A stretch of 64,000 nt of DNA, from NCBI GenBank assembly GCA_021014325.1, contig CM037464.1, positions 8,835,127-8,899,126 on the forward strand, given 5' to 3'. Positions 1 through 11,890 of this stretch are shown here, piece by piece; the first letter of the stretch is position 1, and each line of letters starts with the position of its first letter. A program made the position numbers and the translations under genes. The stretch comes from Plazaster borealis (taxonomy: Eukaryota; Echinodermata; Asteroidea; Forcipulatida; Labidiasteridae). A model generated the notes under the pieces. That model saw nothing but the letters and a program-made list of their open reading frames with translations, did not search any database and was not told the DNA's origin.

Positions 1-1913
1 AACATAATGTGTATTGCTTGTGACTGGATCCTGTTAGTTTGTAATTAGAAATAAAAACAAGATTGATTTGTAATAATAGGTTAATTTACAATCACAAGTA
101 CGATCCTCAATATAAAATCGCACTACCAAAAAAATGTTCATTGTTTGTAACTTAAAGTAGTCCCTTTAAAAAGGCTGTCTTGGTGGACCTTCAAAATTAT
201 TCACAAGATGACACAATATATCACAACTTTCTCATAAATTAATATGGATGGTTGTACTGGAATTAAGACATCAATTAATAGAGCGAATACTTATAATTAC
301 TAAGTCATGCCCTCCATCCTCAAGGCAAACACCCCTTTTGGGCACCAATGGTATAACCCATGCCCTTGTCATACATGTACGTTTCCCTACTATTTCCTTG
401 TGCAAATTCATAGCGTGAATTATTCTCCTACAACATCATGGTGGTTGGTGGGGGGGGGGGGGGCTGTCCTGACGGCCACAGGGCCGAGGTGTTGAATTGA
501 AACACAGCAAGAAGACCGTTCAGCCACACGGCTGAATATAATCAAATGACTAGAACCGAATGACGTAGGTACTATGTCAATTGTCCTGGTAGGGGTCAAC
601 CAAGGTGACTAGTGGGGGGAAACCCAGATGACGTGTTCAAAAGATGGTACAGAATTGATTACTCTTGAAAAAAAGGGTTTTGTAATTTAAGTATAAAAAC
701 CACTGAAGCTTGGAAAACATTTATGTAATAGATGGAATTTCTTTATGTAACATACATGTGAAAAGGTTAAATACATGTATATTTTATATTATCTACATGT
801 AGGCCTATATCATTAGAACTTCCAGTAATTTTTTAACAATTTGTTTCAGGAAAATAGAGGGCTTGATTTGATGTACTTTTCTGAATCCAATAATGTATAA
901 TCACCCATGGCATTTTCACTGAAAATCACAGTATTAGAATTAATGTAATCCTAAAAACATAATGACAATCTTGTATCATCCCTTTAAGGTTTATTTCTGA
1001 AAACTTGAGGATTGCAACGAATGTTGTCTTACTTGTATAATAATATACACTGTACCATCTCTCCAAAATGCATCTCTTACAAACTAGAGCATAGCAATGA
1101 ACGTACTTTTCAACAGCAACTAATATACTGCTCCTTTAAAGATTAAAACTAGAGCACATCTGAATATGATGGAGTCCCTTTAACCTTTGGACAATCCAGC
1201 TGCTGAACTTTCTATTTTTATGAATGAAACCTCTGCAACTAATTGCATCATTGTTTCCCATGAATGAGAAGGCCCACACTCTTTATGAATGAAGCTGGTA
1301 GCTACATGTATGACACGTGGTATATACCCACTGTTATTAATAAATATTTTATTGATGTAAAGCGGATGTTGTGGGATGCATGGTTTAAAGTCCAATTTGT
1401 CTGGTATTTGGATCATTATAGATAATAGCGCTGCTTCAGAAATGTTTGTCATTGAACATACATCTGGCATCATCTTGTGGTAGGCAAACTTATGTATTGT
1501 TAATACAGTAGTCTGTATTTTAACAGAGAAACTGCCAACCATTGACCAGAGCAGAAATCAAGGCTGAATTAAAGAAATCTGATAACATAAAATCATGATT
1601 TGAGTTTTTCTTCCATATGACAAAGGAGTTTGTGTCTCCTGACCTTTGACCTTGTACACATGTGGTGTCATGAATTTAATCATCAGGTCTCTACTATATT
1701 ACTGTTTAAATTAATTCATTTAGTTTAAATTTTTATTTGTTGGTGTAAAGACAATAAATGCAGCATCATTACTAATGAAGTGGCAAATACACCCTCTTAA
1801 TGCAACAACCATTTGCAACAACTATCATTCAGAGTGAACTATATTGCCAGTATGATTGAATTTTCAGTCAACTCATGGTCGCCCATACAAAATGACCATC
1901 AATGTTTTCTCAA

Positions 1914-1937
1914 CACACACAAACACACACACAAAAT
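1914..1937 (+). repeat. Short CA-rich repeat
   Basis: ACACACACAAACACACACAC is an imperfect dinucleotide run. No other feature is associated with it. Confidence 0.8.
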
Positions 1938-2458
1938 AATGTCTAAAGATTACCAGAGTTTTCATAAAGACTGTATTCTAAAAACATATTTATGAATTTT
2001 CGGACGATTTTACTTGGTAAACAATACATATTCTGACTAACAAGCATGACAGGTCGGAACAGCTAACAAACGCTTGCATATCAGCACATGTTCCGTAACT
2101 CTTGGATGTAAGAACAGCTACATAATTATAAGCACCTTTGATGAACGTCTAAAATGGGTACAAGCAGCACACAGTTTATCCCTGCGCTAAGCCAAGTGGC
2201 TGTAGCGGGAGGCACATTTTTTCAATAACATAAGAACCGTTCCGTCAAATCCAGTCATACTTCTTGTAATCCTGTATTAGAACCATCCCGTTGAGATAGT
2301 GTAGTCGGCCATGGGGTTGAGTTTCACTAACAGGTGACCATGACCCTTTGAAGTTTTCCAGTGGCAGCCCCCCATTGACATGCTACACAAACCTTAAATT
2401 CTAAGGTCTGCAGCCAACACATTGTAATGTATCTATCATCAGGCTAATACAATGTACG

Positions 2459-2530
2459 CCCCCCCCCCCCGCCACCCACTCCCCCCACTCTAACAACCAT
2501 TCCCCCACCCCCAACCCCACCACCCCAAAC
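2459..2530 (+). repeat. C-rich low-complexity tract
   Basis: Ten or more consecutive C residues are followed by several CCCCC and ACCCC runs. The minus strand has four or more G runs and could form a G-quadruplex. Confidence 0.85.
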
Positions 2531-4199
2531 AGACTTAATTACCATATAATTAAAATTGCCTTCCAATGAGGCTAATGGCATGAGCGATAATTTTTTTGGG
2601 AGCTTCATTGCGGAGGGTTAAAAACATAAGGTCAATTTCCTAGGGCTCAAAAATGTGCCAATCTCTCACTAATGAATAATGTTTTGACCAGTTTTGTGCT
2701 ATATACTGTATATACTTTTTTTTTGCTAAGAGGATCAAGTTGTTAAGCATTATCTTCTGTTCAGCACCGGTTCAAAAAGAACAAGAGTATTCATGAATAC
2801 TGATCCCATTATTTTGAAAAGAGACCAGACTAGTTAGCCCTTTCAGCCTCTGTTTAGTCACACTGATTGGAAAGGCAGAAAGCAAAATGCTATCAAATGC
2901 TATCAAAATGATAACTGAATAATTTTTACCCTTCAATAGAGACAACTAAATATTAATTAACAGGAAATTCTGAAAATACATTGTTGATGTCACATGTTCG
3001 GATTCCAGAAGGGGAACTCCCCCCTCCTATATTACAACAAGGAAGATTCACTATGCACTAAGATTTCCTTCTTGCTATTCTATAAATATATATAGGGGTC
3101 CTGTGGTTAATTTCAATTTGTAAAAGTAAGATCCTCTTAAAACTGAACATTTGGGAATAATTTCAAACAAACACAGGTGGATTCAATTGGCAGGATGTGG
3201 TCATTGTTGTATACCTCTCTCTCTCTCCAGCAATGTTTTTCAGCCTGGGTTTGGACACCCCCTCCTCAATGTTTCTCCACAGTGATATCATGGTAGACTA
3301 AACAATTACTCATGGTATGTGGTACACACATTTATTCATCAAATGTAATTCAAGTATGATTTTGATGAAATATTTAGGTTTAAAATAAATCCATTTTTCT
3401 TTAAATTTGCTCACTTGAACCGTGGTTACCAATGTGTTTCAACACTACTCTATAAACAACTGAAGTAATCAGTTTAGAATAAAAAGGGACTTTTCTGTAA
3501 CACAACAGGTGTTTTTTCCTCCTTTGTACATTACCCCAAGACAAGTAACTGTTTTAATGGCAATGGGATATGAGATGTTTTACTTCAAGATGAGACATTT
3601 TCAACAGGACATAAATCTTTGTATTTCTCGCTCTCATTGTTTCAAAATAAGGATGTTGAGATAAATCTGGTTTTACATTTGCAATGTCACAATCATGTGA
3701 GAGAACTTCAAAACCATCACTTGATTGCAATGTTACTTCCTCCTAAATTTGTAACAATGTATTAATAGGCATTGAAGTCACGCTCATCATCATGTGGAAT
3801 TAAACACAATCAACACTTCAAAAGAAAACAGGGGGAAAGGGGGAGGGGGTGATTGTACAGTATGATAGGTTGGGTGTATTAAGCAGTAGGCATGTACAGA
3901 GTGGCTTTGCAGTGCCCGCCAAGCTGTGATGAAGTAAGCCAGCCAGTAGCAAACAAGTGAGTGGGCGGATGACAGCTGAAAGCAGTATATACATTGAACC
4001 AGGTAGAGTCCACCTATATAACAGTAGTCAGGGATACAGATAGGTAGATGGGGAGAGCCCACAGCCGAGCGACTACATCGCACATGTTACGTCTTTTTTT
4101 CCCCTTCTCCAGATTTTTTGGGGCGATGGGTGATGTTGCAAATTTGCCACCCCCATATGATTTGTTTTGGCTTTTTTTTTTTTGCTTCTCTTGATAAAA

Positions 4200-4600
4200 C
4201 TGATTAATAAATTATTGTGGCTCGGTCGGTGCTTGCAGTCACTTGGTCATCCACCAGCCACCTTCCTATCAGTATAGTCAGTCACTCCACTACGCCCACA
4301 CAGTTTTTTTGCTTCTTTTTTTTTCTACGATATTGCTGAAACTCATGCCGTGGTCTCCTCATTTGGCATGAGGAGAGCTCGTCAGGAAAGTTCACATCAC
4401 GCAGTCCACAAGAAGTCTTATTCGTTCGCAATGAGCAACCCTTTTTTTTCGGCATCAGGGTTTTGCGGGACGACATGGCGACTAGATGGATCATACACCT
4501 TTGGTGGCTGCCATGACGCTACATATACTACACCATGGTGGATCAAGCAGTACATTGGACACCATTCCTGTACACAGGTAGGCTTCAAACTTATATGCCT
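4200..4600. other. Non-repetitive island, possible noncoding exon
   Basis: GC is higher here than in the surroundings, with several CpG (ACGATATTGC, CTCGTCAGG, GCGGGACGACATGGCGAC). A donor-like CACAG|GTAGGC is at 4576. A plus-strand frame is open over 4350-4652 and overlaps two minus-strand frames. None has a recognised product. Homopolymer T runs make coding unlikely for most of it. Confidence 0.25.
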
Positions 4601-5380
4601 ATCTATCCATACCATATGCATAAGGGTTAATGGTTTATCGTTCATTCGGTAGACCCTAACCTTTCCAGCAAAATAGGATCGCTTGAAATGTATAGCAAGC
4701 ATACAGGGGTGAACTTAGAAATTGTACACTACAAGTGAACATAAGCTCCACTGTACCATATGCAGGTTTAACACATAGATATTCTTTAATATGAATGGGT
4801 ATGTATGTGCTCCCTACTGCAACACAACGGCACACACATGTATCACTTCTTTTACGATAATGATCAAGCAGCAGGCATAAAAACCAGCTGTCTGTAAAAT
4901 GCATACATATCAGTGCTTGTGATTAATGGTACAGCCAAACCCTTTTAATTTAGTCAAAAATATTCGTCAAATTGTCATAAAAGTGAGTTCCAGCTGTGCA
5001 GTGTAATTTCATGCTGCTGACGTGTCCCAGTTTTGTAAATAAATTTAAAGGCAAGAATAAAAGTAAAACAACATCTATTAAAACAAGTGTATTATTGAAT
5101 GTCTGTCTACAGTGTAAGCCCTTTGTTTTTATACCATAACACTGTTGTCTGATTGAAACAAAAAGTACTTTAAAATTGAATATTTGTTCTAAATATTACT
5201 AGGGCATGAGATAAATAAATGATGCAAAATATAAATATCTGCTACAAAAGAAATGCTCATAAAAACCATCATTCTACCAGGAAAAAAAACATACATCATG
5301 CAGGATAATTTGTATTGTTATTTTCTATTGGGAGAACATGTACGACATATGAAAACTGGTAATAAAATGTTTTAATAAAA
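4601..5380. other. Noncoding AT-rich DNA
   Basis: Nothing was found beyond short chance frames. The right end is an (AAT)n run at the SINE tail. Confidence 0.6.
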
Positions 5381-5796
5381 AATAATAATAATAATAATAC
5401 TGGAGTCTTATATAGCGCAAATTTAGGTTCTCAAGGCTAAGTTGAGAGAAAGACTTTAAAGACAGGTTCTTGAAAATGTTGAATTATGAGACCCATTTAT
5501 GTATAGCACCTTATAAGGGTTTACAAGGTGCTGCGGCACACTCAGCAGCCACTGCCAGAAACACAGAGCAAACCCCTTCTCTTAGAAATAAGTGTAACTG
5601 GGTTCTTTTAGGGGAATTACACAACACACGGGACCTACGGCTTAACGTCCGATCTGAAGATCGAAGCAATAGTGGTCAAGTTTCTTGCTTTATAAGGACA
5701 CAATGGTCAAATACGGAACTCGAACCTACACTATGCTGATCAGAAACACCACAACTTGAGTCCAGTGCACTTAACCGCTCATCCACGACACGATTT
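5381..5796 (-). repeat. tRNA-Leu-derived SINE, same family, inverted copy
   Basis: Read on the minus strand this copy has the degenerate head (GTGGATGAGCGGTTAAG, then GGTTCGAGTTCC), the body with CGGACGTTAAGCCGTAGG and the tail GCGCTATATAAGACTCC followed by (ATT)n. It diverges clearly from the copy at 7886, so both are old. The 89-codon frame that lies across it is a by-product of the repeat. Confidence 0.75.
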
Positions 5797-7885
5797 ACGC
5801 GTAAGCACCATTGTAAATGAAAGAACAGTTGATGTAAAGTAATTTGTATCCAACTAATAATATGATATAACGGTTCTCGAGATGGACTAACATTAGCTCT
5901 ATACCATTACAAGACAAAGTTGCATAAAACACGGTGTACCTTTGCTGTGATGCTGAAACATCCCAACCAATCAAATGCTAAGGATTTGGTGGATTGAATA
6001 ATAAGATTAACAGTACAGATAAATATACATGTACCAGTACTGAATATGTCACTGTCCAACAACACTTACAATTTAAATTACAAATATAAATGTATAAAAT
6101 GGTTTTAAGCACAGACTTATTTCATACATCTGCTTAGTAGAAACTTTGGCTTAGCAGAATTTATGTTGCTTAGTAAAAACTACATGTAATAATAATACTA
6201 ACAATAAATGTAGCAGGAAACCACTCGCAAACAGTATATCACAATGTGATATGGTTGGTAACCCGTTCCAGCACAGCAAGAGCACACAATGCTTAAGAGT
6301 TGGGTGTTCATCAATTTGGGGACAGGATTTATTTTATAGAGCTACATGTATTAACAAGCTAATTAATATAGCAAACATTATATCCACAAATGACATGGAA
6401 TTAGCAATGGGAGACTTTGGAATGGTCATTGGCAGGAGACTTACCAGGTAATTTTCCCATTGTTTATGTAGTTCTGAGCATGCACACATTACCAAGAACA
6501 ATGGATTTTCCAGGTAAGTCTGCTGCCATCTAGCGTCCCAAAAGTCCCCCATTGGAACAGGTTTTGGTTACGTGTGGTAATCATCCCTCTGAAATGTTGT
6601 CCCAGATTACCAAATACATCCCAAAGAAATGGCATCAAAAATACACATTCAGGAGTATATTTCTTTATATATGACTTGCAAAACTCTCAGCAAAAATCAG
6701 AAGATTTAGGTAAATGGTGTTGTATAGTTGTTTATCGCGCTTCAACAACCTTGTATTGCAATCAGTATTATTTTGCTCTCTGGTTTGGTTATGTTGCTTT
6801 GGATGAGAAAAACAAGATGGCTGCTCTATGAGCATGGTCTAGCTGTTAAATTCCTTCTGGTCATTAAGCAAAGTGGGTCATGTCTACCTTATACGCTTTT
6901 ACAATCCAGGCAAGATTTATTTATGCCCTTCCACAACAAACAAACAAATAAAAAACTGCTATTATATTCATCTTCAGTAATATATCACTTCACTCAGTGG
7001 TTTGACAATAACAAGGCAATTTTATTTAAAACAAGAATGAGGTTTTTCCATTGGTGCATCAAGAAGTTAACAATTTGGATGAAGTACTGTGTGCTGTGGT
7101 GAAACCTCCTTCATCATTTTTTGTTGTTGGTTTAGAACACGCTTTTGTATTAAAACAAAGTTTCATAAACCATATTATACAGTTTGCTGAAAAAGTGTTT
7201 GAGAATATCTAACAATATTGCCATCTTGAAATGTTCAATCTAGTTTTATATTCAAAATTGCTCCCTACAGAGAAATAATTTTCTGTCTTTGAATTTCCTC
7301 ATAAGAAACTTGTTATTTTGTGGAGTTTTTGGCCAAATGATCCAGTGTCATTAAAGAAAGTTAGTTCAAATCCAACCCTTGTGATGTTTGTGTCCTTTAA
7401 CAAGATAAATGACCATAATTGTTAAGTTCCTTGTATGAGACATTTAGAAGTAGGTCCTATGTACTAAGTTAGGTACTGGTAAGTGGACATGGTGAAACAT
7501 GGACTGTTAAAGATGGAAGAGTCTGCATTTACCCCTGTATTTCTGGTTCATGACCAGCAGTCAACCTTATTTACATATTTCTTAAAGGCTTCTCAGATAC
7601 ATTTATTAAGACTGCAGTTGAGGCATCCTTGGTTTCATTGTAAGAAATAAATAGTAATACAAATTTGACTCTGTGTTTTTAGAAAAGTGAAATATTCCTA
7701 CATTGAAGAATAAGCAGTATCGAAATTGCTATTAATATTTATGGAAATGAAAAGCTGTTGCAGCTTCTTTTTCTTCTTATCGCGTCCACGTATGCTAGAT
7801 GTTGTGTTTCAGGCAGAGCTGAACATAGTCTTTGGTACTTTGGTTGATTCAGCAAAGTCTCCAGCATCACATTTCTGTCACAGAA
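5797..7885. other. Noncoding DNA around a foldback element
   Basis: GCTTAG words at 6130-6175 belong to the dispersed GCTTAGCA family. The 124-codon frame at 6728-7102 is AT-driven and shows no family. No gene is seen apart from the foldback at 6404. Confidence 0.55.
6404..6555. repeat. Foldback element with about 60-bp imperfect inverted arms
   Basis: The left arm, starting CAATGGGAGACTTTGG and running through GCAGGAGACTTACC to TTCCCATTG, is the imperfect reverse complement of the right arm, running from CAATGGATTTTCC through AAGTCTGCTGCC and CTAGCG to CCCCCATTGG. A loop of about 40 bp separates them. The opposed GTAAGT donors at 6425 and 6514 are parts of the arms and not exon ends. Confidence 0.7.
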
Positions 7886-8310
7886 ATCGTCATGGCCGAG
7901 CGGATAAGAACACCGAACTCAAGCTCTGGGGTTTCTGATCAGCAGAGTGTGGGTTCGAATCCCAGTCGTGACACTTGTGTCCTTAAGCAAGGCACTTAAC
8001 CACATGCTTCGTCCTTCGGATGGGACGTTAAGCTGTAGGTCCAGTGTGTTGTGTAATGCACGTAAAAGAACCCAGTACACTTATCGAAAAGAGAAGGGGT
8101 TGGCCCCGGTGTTCCTGGTTTGATCGGCTGCATATTGCGTCACAGCACCTGTAAACCATTACATGGTGCTATGTAAAGGACTTGGTCTCATACTTCAAAA
8201 ACGTAGCTCCACAATACCTTGCAGGAAAATAATGAACGTTAAAGCGCCTTGAGCGTCACTGAGTGATGGATATGTGCGCTATATAAGAAGCCACTATTTT
8301 ATTATTATTA
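7886..8310 (+). repeat. tRNA-Leu-derived SINE with L2-like tail, full length
   Basis: The head resembles tRNA-Leu: TGGCCGAGCGG (A box), an anticodon-loop region CTCAAGC (CAA), and GGGTTCGAATCCCAG (B box). The acceptor strands pair imperfectly, so it is a pseudo-tRNA head. The body contains a conserved stretch with CTTCGGATGGGACGTTAAGC. The 3' end, AAGCGCCTTGAGCG...GCGCTATATAAG, then (ATT)n, looks like the tail of L2-type LINEs, whose machinery probably mobilised it. No clear target-site duplication is seen. Confidence 0.8.
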
Positions 8311-9785
8311 CAGCTGAAGTCAAGGATTGGTCCAACGAGTCAGTAAGACATATCTTTACCATCGGCAGCCATCTTGCTTATCTCAATTTCAAATCAAGGT
8401 GCCAAAACCAAGGCCCGAAGGAAAAACAGTCTGGTCCCTTTTTAGTGTAATGAGAATCTTTATTCATTAATGTATACTTACATCCAAGGTACATGACAAA
8501 CATGGTGGCAGTATGAAGAAGTATTAACACGAACTACACGTTCTCCATTTGAAGTACATCACACAAATACACAGATAATAAAATGTTTTGATAATTTGGG
8601 CAAAAATTTGAAATATAATCCCACATTTCATAGGTTGCAGATAATAATAACATAATGTGAAATATCACTTTAATGAACAGTTAAAAAAACCCAAAAAAGT
8701 ATGACATAACTTTATTGTGTAAAACATGGGGACAAAATTGTTTTGCTCAATGTATCATCACATTCTGTAATATAAAAACATGTGGTATCTGCTGCATTCT
8801 CAGTCTTAAACCCTTTTAAGGTATTTCAACCTGGATACTTAATCAAAGAGACACCCACAAGTTGCCCGTACCACACGCCCACCAGGACCAGTACGCAAAT
8901 ATCAAGTGGCACCCTGTAAATTAAAACGCCTGGGGTGTGGTCACTAAACAACCCACTCAGTTTGCTGCCTCAGTGGGTTCAACTTTTGTAACCTTGACTT
9001 TGCCTTATCCATCCACCAAATAGAAAAATACTTGAAGGTGAAAAAAGGTTGAAGTGGTGGTTTAAAGAGGTTTTTATGAGACATGACGTCAAACTGTGCC
9101 TGTTTTAAAGAGGATGGTATACTACATGTACAGCATCATGATTTGAGTTTCATGAAACGCATCCTCTCAAATTATTGGATTTAACTTTGACCTTGGTTCT
9201 CAGTGACAAGCTAACAATAACAATTCAACCAATGATATTCATTGACTGGTAAACCCAGAGCCTATTTAAAGATAAATGGATAGACAGATAATGATAGAAG
9301 TGGATTCAGAATTGGGCAAATAGAGGGTTTACATTCTGAGGAAAAAAAAAACCCACACCAAAAATACAATGTTTAAGCGAGTCAAGAGGAATTTTAACCG
9401 AAAATATTATTGCTAATCAAATTGAACTACCTCGCACCATTTAGCAGGAAACCTGCCACAGTTGATAATATACACAAGATATTTTAGCCGGTAACCTGGT
9501 TCTTCTAAGCAAAACTTCTCTGTGCTAAGCTTACTTATGTATTGAGTAGTGAAGATTAAGCTGGTAGTGCAGCAAAGCAAACAGGTTTTGTTCTTTACAA
9601 TGAGAAAGACAGAATGCTCCATGAGGAAATGCCTGACAGTACAAATAACATTAGGGCATGCGTTCCTAGTGGACTTTTCTGCATACAATGTTCACTGCCA
9701 GTGATGAATAACCACAATGATTTACGTCGTCCTTCTTGTTTTTACCTGGGGATCGTCCCTGCCAGGTCTTTTTTCTCAGAAATCA
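8311..9785. other. Noncoding AT-rich DNA
   Basis: GGTAACCTGGTTCTTCTAAG followed by GTGCTAAGC near 9491-9530 is another copy of the GCTTAGCA family. No gene is seen. Confidence 0.55.
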
Positions 9786-10255
9786 TATAGTCTCCACAAG
9801 GAAACTCAAATAGTCTCCACAAGGAAACTCAAATAGTCTCTGCAAGGAAACTTAAATAGTCTCCACAAGGAAACTCAAATAGTCTCCACAAGGAAACTCA
9901 AATAGTCTCCACAAGGAAACTCAAATAGTCTCTGCAAGGAAACTCAAATAGTCTCCACAAGGAAACTCAAATAGTCTCCACAAGGAAACTCAAATAGTCT
10001 CCACAAGGAAACTCAAATAGTCTCCACAAGGAACCTCAAATAGTCTCCACAAGGAAACTCAAATAGTCTCTGCAAGGAAACTCAAATAGTCTCCACAAGG
10101 AAACTCAAATAGTCTCCACAAGGGAATTCAAATAGTCTCCACAAGGAAACTCAAAGAGTCTCCACAAGGTAACTCAAATAGTCTCCACAAGGAAACTCAA
10201 ATAGTCTCCACAAGGAAACTCAAATAGTCTCCACAAGGAAACTCAAATAGCCTCC
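9786..10255 (+). repeat. 23-bp minisatellite, about 20 copies
   Basis: The unit AAATAGTCTCCACAAGGAAA plus CTC repeats at exact 23-bp spacing. A TCTCTGCAAGG variant recurs at intervals (near 9838, 9930 and 10068) and single-base variants (AACCTC, GGGAATTC, AAAGAG, GGTAAC) are scattered. There are no spacers and the frame shifts with every unit, so it is not coding and not a CRISPR. Confidence 0.95.
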
Positions 10256-10937
10256 ATGGGGGAGGGGAGTCTTTTGGTAAATAAAAAGCGGCATATGGAA
10301 CAGGCTTAAGGTTGTTTTTTAGACTTAAAAAGGAGTGTTTAAGGTTCTACAACATCTACATGTATCACACAACATGAAGGGGTCCTGAAAACTGATTAAG
10401 AATGCATGCCCTTGGCAGCACTGCAAAGCAAACATTTCTAGGGAACTGGTCGCAAACAATATACAGCACCTAAATACGGTACAAATGTATTTTGACTGGT
10501 AAATTTGTGTTGTTAAGCAGCTAGAGCTATATTTTTCTTTCTTTTGGGGACATTCTCCTCTTCCGTTTTGGTCCCAAAGTATACACTCTTTACTATTATT
10601 AACAGGGAAGAGAATTGTGGTGTAGCCCGATGTATGAGCAGACACTGTATGGTGAAACCTTGTAATGGTATACTTGTAACACTAGCTAGTAAATTATGAA
10701 AAAGACAGTTAACCTTTACAGTACTGACAACTGAACACTCAGTGTATACAAACAGTATGACAATAACGCTACACGATTAAAGTGTAATCTCTCAGTAGTT
10801 CTTCCTTTTTACTGCTCTATAAAGACAATATGAATTCTTCCCCTCAAAACAGCTCTTGAGTTTTCAAAGGGAAAGGCACTGCCTAGAATTTGAACCCCCC
10901 TTTTTTAAATAAATGATTTAAACTAGCCTCTTGTCAA

Positions 10938-11070
10938 TGGGTGAGCTTGGTGGTACAGATTGTGGAGGTCAAAGGCTCGAATCCTATCCAAGGTGCCTGT
11001 AGATTTGTTTTCTTTCCGCCTGATTTGGAAAGCACTGGGTATATATAGTGCTCATTACACATCAATGTAA
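10938..11070 (+). repeat. SINE fragment of a second tRNA-derived family
   Basis: The segment has GAGCTTGGTGGTACAG, then AGGCTCGAATCC as a B-box, then a body with GGAAAGCACTGGGTATATA. This pattern is typical of tRNA-derived SINEs but differs from the Leu family above. The ends are not sharp. Confidence 0.5.
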
Positions 11071-11524
11071 ACTATCAGAAAGAAATTATTTCAGAAAGTT
11101 TGTATAGGAATAACAAAGTTTGGAAACAAACTCCTGAAAAATATTTCTGTCTAAAATGTGGTCACACTTCCCCCCAATAGTGCACAAGTCTGATTTGATT
11201 AATGTTCCAAGATAATGAAGCATACATGTACCCGGCATAAAGAATTTAGCAAAAAAAAAAAAAAAAATGCCCTTTCCCCGCTTCACTTCTTGAAATTGTT
11301 ATCATATGTTTTGGTGAAAGAAACTAGACAGTACTTTGTACATAATTTTCTTCGAAAAATAAAATATCACATCAAATTACCAAAAACATCGAATGGTAAT
11401 AAAAAAAACCTGATTTAACTGTATTAAAAAATGTGCTTCCAAACTACTTCAGGATAAATAATGTTTGAGAAAAGCTAGGACAATACCTAATTAAAAAGCT
11501 ACTTTTAAGATGAGAAACAAAATG

Positions 11525-11890
11525 TTAAAGGAACATTACAGAATTGGTTTTTGCTAACAAAACAGTGTAAGCACTCTATATAATCCACCATATACATAAA
11601 CTGACAAACCTGTAGAAGTTTGAGGTCGATCCGCCATCTGGGTCACGAGAAAATAGTGAAAAACCGATTACACGTTTGCATGTGTTATACAATGCATGAA
11701 TAAAACGCTCATGAGCGATAAACTCCAATCGGAAATTAGTTTTATTTATTTTCTCATCAAATATGGCATTTCAGACAGAAATATTTCTAGGGATGTTTTC
11801 TACTATCATCATCATTAGACCGTGTAAGTTTGATGTAAATCTGTGATGTTAAAGAAAATTTTAATTACCAGTTCTGTAACGCTCCTTTAA
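11525..11890. mobile_element. MITE with TTAA termini
   Basis: The block begins TTAAAGGAACATTACAGAAT and ends with CAGTTCTGTAACGCTCCTTTAA (read as inner and outer parts), an inverted pair of about 23 bp with three mismatches. TTAA at both ends suggests a TTAA target site, as in piggyBac-like elements. The interior is 320 bp, noncoding and AT-rich. No transposase is present, so it depends on an element elsewhere. Confidence 0.7.

Larger units (their letters stand above)
1..4199. other. Noncoding AT-rich DNA
   Basis: No convincing gene is seen. (C)TCCTTTAA or CCCTTTAA words near 165, 982, 1131 and 1172 look like the ends of TTAA-type MITEs such as the one at 11525, so old copies may be nested here. 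The 120-codon minus frame at 1180-1542 has no family. Confidence 0.6.

Noticed and set aside
4282..4702. Overlapping frames on both strands
   Set aside because: Multiple overlapping frames reflect base composition; T homopolymers interrupt any plausible coding sequence.
6425..6520. Exon donors GTAAGT on both strands
   Set aside because: Both are parts of the inverted arms of a foldback element.
6728..7102. 124-codon plus-strand frame
   Set aside because: AT-driven composition, no family and no promoter.
7886..7975. Functional tRNA-Leu gene
   Set aside because: The acceptor strands mismatch and the sequence continues into a SINE body and tail.
9786..10255. CRISPR-like regular array
   Set aside because: The 23-bp units are contiguous with no unique spacers, and the DNA is from an animal genome.
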